6,396 nucleotides of DNA from Christensenellaceae bacterium (GTDB taxonomy: Bacteria; Bacillota; Clostridia; Christensenellales; UBA1750): positions 1 through 6,396 of the forward strand of contig JAITTC010000061.1 in assembly GCA_031287285.1 (NCBI GenBank). Reading direction: 5' to 3'. Of the stretch, positions 1-5,175 are shown piece after piece; positions within the stretch are counted from its first letter, which is position 1; each line of letters begins with the position of its first letter. A program made the position numbers and the translations under genes. The notes below the pieces were generated by a model. The model worked only from the letters and a program-made list of their open reading frames with translations. It was not told the DNA's origin and did not search any database.

Positions 1-1332
1 GCAGCCGCAATGCGGGCACCAGACGACCGGAATCGGCTCGCCCCAATAGCGCTGGCGCGAAAAAACCCAGTCGCGCAGCTTAAAATTGACCTTTTTTTCG
101 CCGATGCCCTTCTCGGTCAAGAACTCCGTGATCCTCTTCTTGGCCTCCGCAACCGAAAGGCCGTCTAAAAAGCCTGAATTGATCATGGTGCCGGAGGCGA
201 TGTCGGTATAGGCCTCCTCTTCGATGCTGCCGCCGGCCACGACTTGCGCGATGGGCAGGCCGAACTTCTTGGCGAATTCGTAGTCGCGCTCGTCATGCGC
301 GGGCACGGCCATGATGGCCCCCGTGCCATACGAAGTCAGCACATAGTCCGCAATCCAAACCGGGATCAGCCCGCCCGTGACCGGGTTCACCGCCTGGATG
401 CCCTTGAGCTCCACGCCGGTCTTTTCCTTGTTGAGTTCCGTGCGCTCAAAGTCGGACTTTCTCGCGGCCTCGCGCTGGTAGGCGCGAACCTCGTCGATGT
501 TCTCGATCCTGCTTTCGTATTCATCGATCAGCCCATGCTCGGGGGAAACGACCATGTAGGTCGCGCCAAAAAGCGTGTCTGGCCTCGTGGTGTAGACGCG
601 GAGCTTCGCGGGCAGGCCATCCAGGGCGAAATCGACCTCCGCGCCCTCTGACCTGCCGATCCAGTTGCGCTGCTGGGCCTTCACCTTGTCGATAAAGTCC
701 ACCTCGTCGAGGCCATCGAGCAGCTTTTGGGCATAATCGGTGATGCGGAGCATCCACTGGGACTTCACGCGCCTGACGACCTCGCCGCCGCAGCGCTCGC
801 ACACGCCGCCCACGACCTCCTCGTTCGCCAGGCCGACCTTGCAGCTCGTGCACCAGTTGATGGGCATTTCAGTCTTATAGGCAAGCCCATGCTCCAGCAG
901 CTTTAAGAAGATCCACTGCGTCCACTTATAGTAATTCGGATCGGTCGTGTCGATCTCGCGATCCCAATCGAAGGCAAAGCCAAGGGCCTTTAACTGGCTG
1001 CGGAAGCGATCGATGTTATTCTTCGTGACGATGGCCGGGTGGATGTGGTTCTTGATGGCAAAATTCTCGGTCGGCAGGCCGAAGGCGTCCCAGCCGATGG
1101 GCAGAAGGACGTTATAACCCTCCATCCGCTTCTTCCTGCCGATGGTATCCATCGCGGTGTTGGACTTTGGGTGCCCAACATGCAGCCCCGCGCCGGAGGG
1201 GTAGGGAAACTCGATCAGGGTATAGAATTTGGGCTTCGAAAAATCGTCCTTGGCATAGAAGCTCTTTTGCTCCTCCCAAAGGGTTTGCCACTTTTTCTCG
1301 ATCGCCGCAAAATCATAGCTTAAAACCGCCAT
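1..1332 (-). CDS. leuS: Leucyl-tRNA synthetase, N-terminal 444 residues (runs off left edge)
   Basis: This is a class Ia aminoacyl-tRNA synthetase that attaches leucine to tRNA-Leu in the cytoplasm using ATP. The visible part starts at an ATG preceded by GGAGG nine bases upstream. It shows the HIGH-type ATP signature HVGH at residues 51-54 inside PYPSGAGLHVGHP. Two CxxC pairs (C161/C164 and C178/C181) resemble the zinc-binding insertion. The CP1 editing domain carries TTRPDT at 248-253 (T253 matches the editing threonine known in E. coli LeuS) and GTGAIMAVPAHDERD at 336-350. The last visible residues include RDWVFSRQRYWGEPIP, where the chain re-enters the catalytic core. Family members are about 800-860 residues, so roughly the C-terminal half, with the KMSKS loop and anticodon-binding domain, lies outside the window. 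No frameshift or stop is seen. It has its own promoter and a 90-nt leader. The identification is very secure. Confidence 0.97.
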   Translation of the reverse strand, partial: MAVLSYDFAAIEKKWQTLWEEQKSFYAKDDFSKPKFYTLIEFPYPSGAGLHVGHPKSNTAMDTIGRKKRMEGYNVLLPIGWDAFGLPTENFAIKNHIHPAIVTKNNIDRFRSQLKALGFAFDWDREIDTTDPNYYKWTQWIFLKLLEHGLAYKTEMPINWCTSCKVGLANEEVVGGVCERCGGEVVRRVKSQWMLRITDYAQKLLDGLDEVDFIDKVKAQQRNWIGRSEGAEVDFALDGLPAKLRVYTTRPDTLFGATYMVVSPEHGLIDEYESRIENIDEVRAYQREAARKSDFERTELNKEKTGVELKGIQAVNPVTGGLIPVWIADYVLTSYGTGAIMAVPAHDERDYEFAKKFGLPIAQVVAGGSIEEEAYTDIASGTMINSGFLDGLSVAEAKKRITEFLTEKGIGEKKVNFKLRDWVFSRQRYWGEPIPVVWCPHCGC

Positions 1333-1387
1333 CGTCAAAGGCCTCCGCTTCTTTGAATATCAATTCGGATTGGGGTTTTTATGCGAA

Positions 1388-1410
1388 GGAAGGCCCTTTT
1401 GCGGCCTTCC
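1388..1410 (-). promoter_or_regulatory. Hairpin in the leuS 5' leader
   Basis: A perfect 8-bp inverted repeat (GGAAGGCC at 1388-1395 and GGCCTTCC at 1403-1410) surrounds a 7-base loop and falls in the transcribed leader of leuS. With a two-base bulge the stem can extend by three more pairs. On the minus strand it is not followed directly by a U-run, so it is not a convincing terminator. The leader is far too short for a T-box, and the conserved T-box sequence is not present. Its role is unknown; it could be RNA stability or translational control. Confidence 0.5.
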
Positions 1411-1428
1411 TCTTCATTGAACGTTCCT

Positions 1429-1457
1429 ATTTTATTCCCTTTGGGCGCTCTTGTCAA
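1429..1457 (-). promoter_or_regulatory. Sigma-A type promoter of leuS
   Basis: On the minus strand a perfect -35 box TTGACA (1452-1457) is followed by a 17-base spacer and a -10 box TAAAAT (1429-1434). Transcription would begin near 1422, giving a leader of about 90 nt before the leuS ATG. It lies just downstream of the terminator of the preceding lipoprotein gene, so leuS appears to be an independent transcription unit. This rests on motif match and position only. Confidence 0.8.
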
Positions 1458-1465
1458 TTCCGCAG

Positions 1466-1499
1466 GGCAAAAAGCGGCTTAAAAGCCCCCTTTTTTGCC
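1466..1499 (-). terminator. Intrinsic terminator after the lipoprotein gene (looks bidirectional)
   Basis: An inverted repeat spans this segment: GGCAAAAA on one side and TTTTTTGCC on the other, with a GC core built around GGCTT/AAGCC and one mismatch. On the minus strand the core is preceded by an A-run and followed by five U residues, the pattern of a rho-independent terminator. It lies about 20 bases past the lipoprotein stop codon and just before the leuS -35 box, cleanly separating the two transcription units. The near-symmetry means it could also act on plus-strand transcripts. Confidence 0.75.
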
Positions 1500-1519
1500 A
1501 GCTCGTCCCTACTCGCTTG

Positions 1520-2455
1520 CTAGCTTGCCTTCGCATCCTCCAAAACGACGCGGAAGCCCTTTGGCTCAAGGGCCTGATCAAGCTCGATCAGGATATGCCA
1601 CTGGGCCATATCGTCGGTGCTAGGCTCCGGCAAGAGCCTTTCGATGGTGATTTCGCCGTTCCCTCCGACCTTTTTCACTAAATGCCGGATGGAACCGCTC
1701 CCCTCCTCCAGCACGACGACCACGAGACGCTTTTTCTCAAAAAAAGCGTTGTTATAGCGCTGAATCGCATCGGCAAAGCCAATGGTCGCATCCGCATAGA
1801 CGGCCTCGCGCGGGGCAAAGTCATAACAGATCTTGTTTTCTTCAAAATAGTGCCGCAGCGCAGCCTTTGATGTGACCACGGTCACGATGGGGTATTCGCT
1901 GCCCTCCGAGTAGCCGTTGGTGCGAACGATTTGGGCATCGAAGCCGAGCTCTTCCGGCGTGGGCTTGCCATCCGCCTTGAGCTTAAAGAGGTATTGGTAG
2001 CCCTCGTAGCCGCTTTCATTCCCCCAAGCCGTTTCCATACTCAGGATATATTCGCCTGGCTTTGTTGGCATAGTGAATTCCTCTGCCTGGAAATATACTC
2101 GCTGAAAATCCTCATCATAGAGCGAGTACCTTAGCTCATCGCTCGCGCCATTCCCCTCAACGATGATCTTAAAATCCTCCGTCAGTTGAAGGCTTGGCAA
2201 GTCATCCGGAATCTCTGCGGGCTGCAGACGAAAACCATCTGCAGCTACGCCGGTCGCAGCATTATAAGAATAAATCCAATTTTGAAGCGGGATGTACTCG
2301 ACGCCCCCTGCAAGCGCCTTCACGATGCCCACTTCGATATCCAGACCAGGCTGGTTTTTGCCTAAAGACGAGCCCTTTTCGCAACCCATCAACAGGGCCA
2401 GGGTTAAAAGCAAGGGCAGTCCCAAGGCAAAAGCTCTTTTCATGTTTTTCACCAT
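1520..2455 (-). CDS. Putative lipoprotein with PrcB-like C-terminal domain
   Basis: The product is 311 residues from the ATG at 2455, which has GAGG five bases upstream; a GTG at 2461 would add two residues, but its ribosome-binding site would overlap it. The N-terminus is a lipoprotein signal: basic MVKNMKR, a hydrophobic run, then the lipobox LMGC with the lipidated cysteine at 25. The mature protein should be anchored on the outer face of the membrane. Residues about 30-165 form an unrecognised beta-rich part (EYIPLQNWIYSYN near 54-65; PGEYILSMETAWG near 133-145). The C-terminal part (about 171-307) has FFEKKRLVVVVLEEGSGSIRH (238-258) and TDDMAQWHILIEL (280-292), which recall the PrcB C-terminal domain family found in many Clostridia lipoproteins. 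That link is from memory and tentative. It ends in TAG and is bounded by terminators on both sides, so it is probably monocistronic. No convincing promoter was found. Function is unknown. Confidence 0.85.
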   Translation of the reverse strand: MVKNMKRAFALGLPLLLTLALLMGCEKGSSLGKNQPGLDIEVGIVKALAGGVEYIPLQNWIYSYNAATGVAADGFRLQPAEIPDDLPSLQLTEDFKIIVEGNGASDELRYSLYDEDFQRVYFQAEEFTMPTKPGEYILSMETAWGNESGYEGYQYLFKLKADGKPTPEELGFDAQIVRTNGYSEGSEYPIVTVVTSKAALRHYFEENKICYDFAPREAVYADATIGFADAIQRYNNAFFEKKRLVVVVLEEGSGSIRHLVKKVGGNGEITIERLLPEPSTDDMAQWHILIELDQALEPKGFRVVLEDAKAS

Positions 2456-2509
2456 GCTCACCTCTTATTTTATTAAACGCCTTCCGCCCCAAATCGTTTC
2501 ATCCGGCGC

Positions 2510-2541
2510 AAAAAAGCGGCCAGACCATGCTGGACGCTTTT
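2510..2541 (-). terminator. Intrinsic terminator downstream of spoIIAB
   Basis: An 11-pair stem is made of AAAAGCG (2512-2518) pairing with CGCTTTT (2535-2541), a G/A mismatch, then CCAG (2520-2523) pairing with CTGG (2530-2533), around a 6-base loop. On the minus strand the stem runs into six U residues, as expected of a rho-independent terminator. It lies about 100 bases past the end of the spoIIAB frame and before the lipoprotein gene, so it closes the spoIIA transcription unit without including a sigma factor gene. Confidence 0.72.
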
Positions 2542-2638
2542 ATTTCCACATAAAAAGAGCTCAAGAAGGGGAATCCGCTAAATTGCACCGTGATTGCCCG
2601 ATGAGGACGACGAAAGATTAATAGAACCGAGGGCAGCA

Positions 2639-2725
2639 CTAGGCAAGCTGCTCCTTTTCTTCGGTCAGGCAGGCGAATTTCTTGCGCATCCGCACTTTCG
2701 TGCCCTCGCCGGGCGCCGAAATGAC
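2639..2725 (-). other. Detached C-terminal codons of spoIIAB after the amber codon
   Basis: Directly after the TAG at 2726-2728 the same frame stays open for 28 codons, reading VISAPGEGTKVRMRKKFACLTEEKEQLA in two pieces (VISAPGEGTKVRMRKK, then FACLTEEKEQLA), and then reaches TAG at 2639-2641. It aligns without gaps to the end of B. subtilis SpoIIAB (MDDVSIDSSPEMGTTIRL), including the GT of the last GHKL motif. The uninterrupted protein would be 150 residues, against 146 in B. subtilis. No ribosome-binding site for separate translation is seen. This is coding-like sequence cut off by the stop. Confidence 0.8.
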
Positions 2726-3091
2726 CTAAAGCTCATCCATGAAGTTCTCCATCACCGCAAAGCCCATGCCAGAGCGCTCGAGATCCGGCCGCGAAGTATA
2801 CATTGGCTCCATCGCCTTGGCGATGTCCTCGATGCCGCAGCCCTTGTCTTCGATGGTCAGGCTGAGCCGGCCGCCCTCGTCGTAGCTGGCAAGAAGCTCC
2901 ACCTCGCCGCATCTTCCGTCGTAGCCATGGATGATGGCGTTGGTCACCGCTTCTGAAACCGCGGTTTTCACATCCTCGTTCTCTTCCACCGTCGGGTTGA
3001 GCGGCATGACGAACGCGCTCACGCAGAGCCTGGCGAACGCCTCGTTTTCGGGCAGCGCGCTAAAACGCAGCCGCATTTCATTTGCCTTCAT
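2726..3091 (-). CDS. spoIIAB: SpoIIAB, anti-sigma-F factor and serine kinase, ended early by an in-frame amber codon
   Basis: SpoIIAB is a cytoplasmic GHKL-fold protein that binds sigma-F and blocks it, and uses ATP to phosphorylate SpoIIAA on a serine. The 121-residue frame begins MKANEMRLRFSALPENEAFAR, very close to the B. subtilis protein. The N-box EAVTN (E47, N51), the G1 box DKGCGI (D82-I87) and the G2/ATP-lid segment ERSGMGFAVMENFMD (105-119) are all intact. The frame then stops at TAG (2726-2728) in the middle of a conserved region, and family-like sequence resumes immediately in the same frame. As written, the product lacks the last strand with the GT motif and may be unstable or poorly functional. 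The ATG is 12 bases past the spoIIAA stop, with AGGGGG eight bases upstream, so the two genes are translationally close. No sigF follows. Identity is secure; whether the gene is functional is open. Confidence 0.92.
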   Translation of the reverse strand: MKANEMRLRFSALPENEAFARLCVSAFVMPLNPTVEENEDVKTAVSEAVTNAIIHGYDGRCGEVELLASYDEGGRLSLTIEDKGCGIEDIAKAMEPMYTSRPDLERSGMGFAVMENFMDEL

Positions 3092-3103
3092 CGATTCATC
3101 CCC

Positions 3104-3406
3104 CTATAGCTTTTCCACGAGCTCATACACGCCCGAAAGGTTGAAAATGCGGTTGATTCTGGGGCCCGCCCTGCGCACGCCCACCGTGCCGCCGCGCTTT
3201 TGCATCTTGTTGTATCTGCCTATAATGACGCCGATGCCCGAGCTATCCATGAATTCAAGGCCAGAAAGGTCGATCACCAGCCGCCTTGCCTTTGCCCCGT
3301 CGATGAGCCCGTCCATCCACTCGCGCATCTCCTTGGCGCTGTTGTGGTCGAGCTCCCCCTTTAAGAACACCGTGAGCGTATCGCCTTGCAGCGTGTGCCG
3401 CAGCAT
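3104..3406 (-). CDS. spoIIAA: SpoIIAA, anti-sigma-F factor antagonist (STAS domain)
   Basis: SpoIIAA is a small cytoplasmic STAS-domain protein. Unphosphorylated, it binds SpoIIAB and frees sigma-F; SpoIIAB inactivates it by serine phosphorylation, and SpoIIE reactivates it. The product from the ATG at 3406 is 100 residues. It contains TVFLKGELDHNSA (12-24), VIDLSGLEFMDSSGIGVIIGRY (44-65 region) and FNLSGVYELVEKL at the end. S55 in MDSSG matches the phosphorylated serine (S58) of B. subtilis. This ATG is preferred over one at 3445 because AAGGGGG lies seven bases upstream of it, matching the family N-terminus, while the longer start adds 13 residues unlike the family. The C-terminus is shorter than the 117 residues of B. 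subtilis, ending right after the STAS fold. It is 12 bases upstream of spoIIAB. A sigma-H-like promoter lies ahead of it. Confidence 0.93.
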   Translation of the reverse strand: MLRHTLQGDTLTVFLKGELDHNSAKEMREWMDGLIDGAKARRLVIDLSGLEFMDSSGIGVIIGRYNKMQKRGGTVGVRRAGPRINRIFNLSGVYELVEKL

Positions 3407-3460
3407 GTCGCTTCCCCCTTCTTGCGCTATATGGGGCTTGCCCAAAAAGCCAAGGGTAGA

Positions 3461-3488
3461 GTTCAGCGGCTGACGCGCCCTTTCCTTC
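3461..3488 (-). promoter_or_regulatory. Candidate sigma-H promoter of the spoIIA genes
   Basis: On the minus strand GAAGGAAAG (3480-3488) fits the sigma-H -35 pattern RnAGGAwWW in all but the last base. After a 12-base spacer comes GCTGAAC (3461-3467), one base off the -10 pattern RnnGAAT. The start of transcription would be near 3453, about 50 bases before the spoIIAA ATG. The spoIIA operon of B. subtilis is known to be sigma-H dependent, so position and biology agree. The motif is short and degenerate, so a chance match is possible. Confidence 0.5.
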
Positions 3489-3495
3489 GCCGAAT

Positions 3496-5025
3496 TTAGG
3501 AGCTTTTGTCAGTTGCCAAAAGCTCTTGTTTTTCGCTTTTTTGCGCGTGAAACGCGCTGGAGAAGAAGCTTTCTGTCTCTTCGCAGCCGATCTGCTCCCG
3601 CTCAATCAAGAGCTCGGTCAGCCTGCTTAAAATATCGAAATGGTCGCCCAAGCGGCCCAAAATCCTGTCGTATTCGCGCTCAAGCACGGCGTTGAGCCGA
3701 TCCTCATCGAGCTTACGGTCTACCAGCAGCCCAAAACCCGGCTCTAAGGCGTATTCGCCGACGAGCTTGCGAACGATCTGAGCCACCCTGCGCAAATCAT
3801 TCGCCGCGCCCGCGCTGATTCCCTCCTTGCCAAAGAAAAGCTCCTCCGCCGCGCGCCCGGCCAGCGCCACCCCGATGGAACCCAGAACGCTCCGCCGCGT
3901 GGGCAGCCCTTCCGAGGGCTGCCTGGCCACGTAGCCGCCGGCCCCTCGCACAGAGGGTAAAACCGAAACCCGAATGATCTTTTCTTCCGGCAAAAGCAGG
4001 CGGCTGGCCAGCGCGTGGCCCGCTTCGTGCGCCGCGACCTGCCGCTTGCCAAAGGGGTCAAGCGCGCTGTCGAACTTGGTCTTGCCGGCAAGCGCCTCGA
4101 TATAGGCCTGCTCCAAAGCTGGCTCGCCCACCCTTTGGCCCGAGCTCGCGCTTAAAATCGCCGCTTCGTTGACCAGGCTTTCAAGTCCGGCGCCCGAAAA
4201 ACCGGCCGTCTTTTTGGCCAGTTCCAGCGGGCAGGCCGCAGAGCCGATTTTACCCAGAAGCAGCCTTAAAATCTTCTCTCTTGCGTTTAAATCCGGCAGG
4301 CCGACCTCGATGCGCCTATCGAAGCGGCCGGGGCGCAGCAGCGCTTCATCCAAAACGTCGGGTCGATTCGTCGCGGCGATGACCAGCACGCGATTTTGGG
4401 CCGAAAAACCGTTCATTTCAGAAAGGAGGGCGTTCAGGGTCTGCTCGCGCTCCGCGTTTTCATCCCCGGCGCCGCGCCGCTTGCCCAGGGCGTCGATCTC
4501 GTCGATGAAGACGACGCTTTTATCGTATTCCTTAGCTGCCTTGAAGAGCTCGCGCACCCGCTTGGCTCCAACGCCCGCATACATCTGCACAAAATCCGAG
4601 CCGGTCCTCGTCAAAAAGGGCACGCCGGCCTCGCCCGCCACGGCCCGCGCCAGCAGGGTTTTGCCCGTGCCCGGCGGGCCGTAGAGCAGAACGCCGCGAG
4701 GCATCCGCGCGCCCGCCTCGTCGTAGGCCTTTGGATTTTTAAGGTAATCAACGAGCTGAGCGAGGTCATTCAGCGCCTCGTCATTGCCCGCTACGTCGCA
4801 AAACCTTGCCACGCCCTCTGGCCGAAGCAGGCTTTGATAGTTCTCTTCTTCCTTTTGCCTTTTGCGCTGGTGCAAGGCGCCCGCGCCAAGCCCCGCCGCG
4901 CCAGCCAAGCTCATCGCCTGCGCGCCCGCATTTTCGCCGCTTTCGCTTTTGATTTGAAACGCGAAAACCAAGAGAGTGATCATCATCGCGCCAGCGCAGA
5001 ACAAGGGCAGCCATCGCTTGATCAT
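3496..5025 (-). CDS. Short FtsH-family membrane AAA+ zinc metalloprotease
   Basis: FtsH proteins are membrane-anchored hexamers that use ATP to unfold and degrade membrane and short-lived cytoplasmic proteins. The ATG at 5025 (509 residues) is chosen because AGGGGG lies just upstream; the in-frame ATG at 5058 has no ribosome-binding site and sits at the predicted transcript start. Residues 3-23 form a membrane segment, and a second small-residue stretch (about 35-50) may return through the membrane. The usual extracytoplasmic domain of roughly 70 residues between them is absent. The AAA domain has Walker A GPPGTGKT (116-123), pore loop MYAGVG (148-153, usually MFVGVG), Walker B VVFIDEIDA (D175, E176) and LLRPGRFDR with arginine fingers R231 and R234. 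The protease part has HEAGH (333-337) and the zinc ligand D410 in AANDLRR. All catalytic residues are present. A generic ftsH symbol is withheld because this may be a paralogue of the main FtsH. It ends 89 bp before spoIIAA with no clear terminator. Confidence 0.9.
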   Translation of the reverse strand: MIKRWLPLFCAGAMMITLLVFAFQIKSESGENAGAQAMSLAGAAGLGAGALHQRKRQKEEENYQSLLRPEGVARFCDVAGNDEALNDLAQLVDYLKNPKAYDEAGARMPRGVLLYGPPGTGKTLLARAVAGEAGVPFLTRTGSDFVQMYAGVGAKRVRELFKAAKEYDKSVVFIDEIDALGKRRGAGDENAEREQTLNALLSEMNGFSAQNRVLVIAATNRPDVLDEALLRPGRFDRRIEVGLPDLNAREKILRLLLGKIGSAACPLELAKKTAGFSGAGLESLVNEAAILSASSGQRVGEPALEQAYIEALAGKTKFDSALDPFGKRQVAAHEAGHALASRLLLPEEKIIRVSVLPSVRGAGGYVARQPSEGLPTRRSVLGSIGVALAGRAAEELFFGKEGISAGAANDLRRVAQIVRKLVGEYALEPGFGLLVDRKLDEDRLNAVLEREYDRILGRLGDHFDILSRLTELLIEREQIGCEETESFFSSAFHAQKSEKQELLATDKSS

Positions 5026-5065
5026 GCCGCTCCCCCTTCCTTCTTTTTCTATAAACATTTTCTTG

Positions 5066-5095
5066 TGTATAGTATAAATGAATTCCGCCCTTCAA
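5066..5095 (-). promoter_or_regulatory. Candidate promoter of the FtsH-family gene
   Basis: On the minus strand TTGAAG (5090-5095) and TATACA (5066-5071) are separated by 18 bases, an acceptable sigma-A pattern. Transcription would start near 5059, giving a leader of about 34 nt before the ATG at 5025. That places the upstream in-frame ATG (5058) at the very transcript start, which supports the downstream start codon. Confidence 0.5.
5068..5078 (+). promoter_or_regulatory. Possible -10 region of the divergent PBP gene
   Basis: The plus strand reads TATAGTATAAA here, giving two overlapping -10-like boxes (TATAGT at 5068-5073 and TATAAA at 5073-5078), about 100 bases before the PBP start. Neither has a good -35 box at the right distance. 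It overlaps the minus-strand -10 box of the protease gene, so the two divergent genes may compete for polymerase here. The call is weak. Confidence 0.25.
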
Positions 5096-5118
5096 ATCCA
5101 GCCACAAAGTATGGAAAA

Positions 5119-5147
5119 GCGCCGAATTGGCCAAAATAGTGCGGCGC
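5119..5147 (+). repeat. Inverted repeat in the leader of the PBP gene
   Basis: GCGCCG (5119-5124) and its complement CGGCGC (5142-5147) flank a 17-base loop that itself contains the palindrome TTGGCCAA (5127-5134). In a plus-strand transcript this would form a hairpin about 14 bases before the ribosome-binding site of the PBP gene. It could also be an operator for the divergent pair. In GC-rich DNA such a short repeat may be chance. Confidence 0.35.
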
Positions 5148-5161
5148 CAGTTCATGGAATC

Positions 5162-5166
5162 GGAGG
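5162..5166 (+). promoter_or_regulatory. Ribosome-binding site fixing the TTG start of the PBP gene
   Basis: GGAGG lies nine bases before TTG (5176-5178). The TTG is followed at once by a basic KKRR and a membrane segment, the expected N-terminus of a class A PBP. The ATG at 5154 is in another frame, so this site decides the start. Confidence 0.75.
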
Positions 5167-5175
5167 TGGAATTTT

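Noticed and set aside
244..1323. Several open frames opposite or overlapping leuS on both strands
   Set aside because: leuS is open through the entire stretch in one frame with conserved motifs; the others are shadows.
2500..2637. A GTG-started frame of about 47 codons overlapping the last TAG of the spoIIAB frame, considered as a sigF remnant
   Set aside because: Its translation (VLPSVLLIFRRPHRAITV...) does not resemble the start of sigma-F, and it runs through the terminator hairpin.
2726..2728. Genome-wide reassignment of TAG to an amino acid
   Set aside because: TAG also ends spoIIAA (3104-3106), the lipoprotein gene (1520-1522) and the extended spoIIAB frame (2639-2641) at the expected places, so TAG still acts as a stop here.
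2594..2956. A 120-codon plus-strand frame over the spoIIAB region
   Set aside because: It lies antisense to spoIIAB, whose frame matches the family residue by residue. No ribosome-binding site or family resemblance was seen.
3404..3445. The ATG at 3445 as start of spoIIAA
   Set aside because: It adds 13 residues not seen in the family and lacks a good ribosome-binding site; the ATG at 3406 has AAGGGGG seven bases upstream.
2931..3473. A 180-codon plus-strand frame over spoIIAA and the start of spoIIAB
   Set aside because: Serine-rich, low-complexity antisense translation of two well-identified genes.
5025..5058. The ATG at 5058 as start of the FtsH-type gene
   Set aside because: It has no ribosome-binding site and coincides with the predicted transcript start; the ATG at 5025 has AGGGGG upstream and leads directly into the membrane segment.
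4396..5139. A 247-codon open frame on the plus strand opposite the FtsH-type gene
   Set aside because: It is the antisense of a clearly conserved AAA+ protease with all motifs. Its translation has no recognisable domain, and long antisense frames are common in GC-rich DNA.
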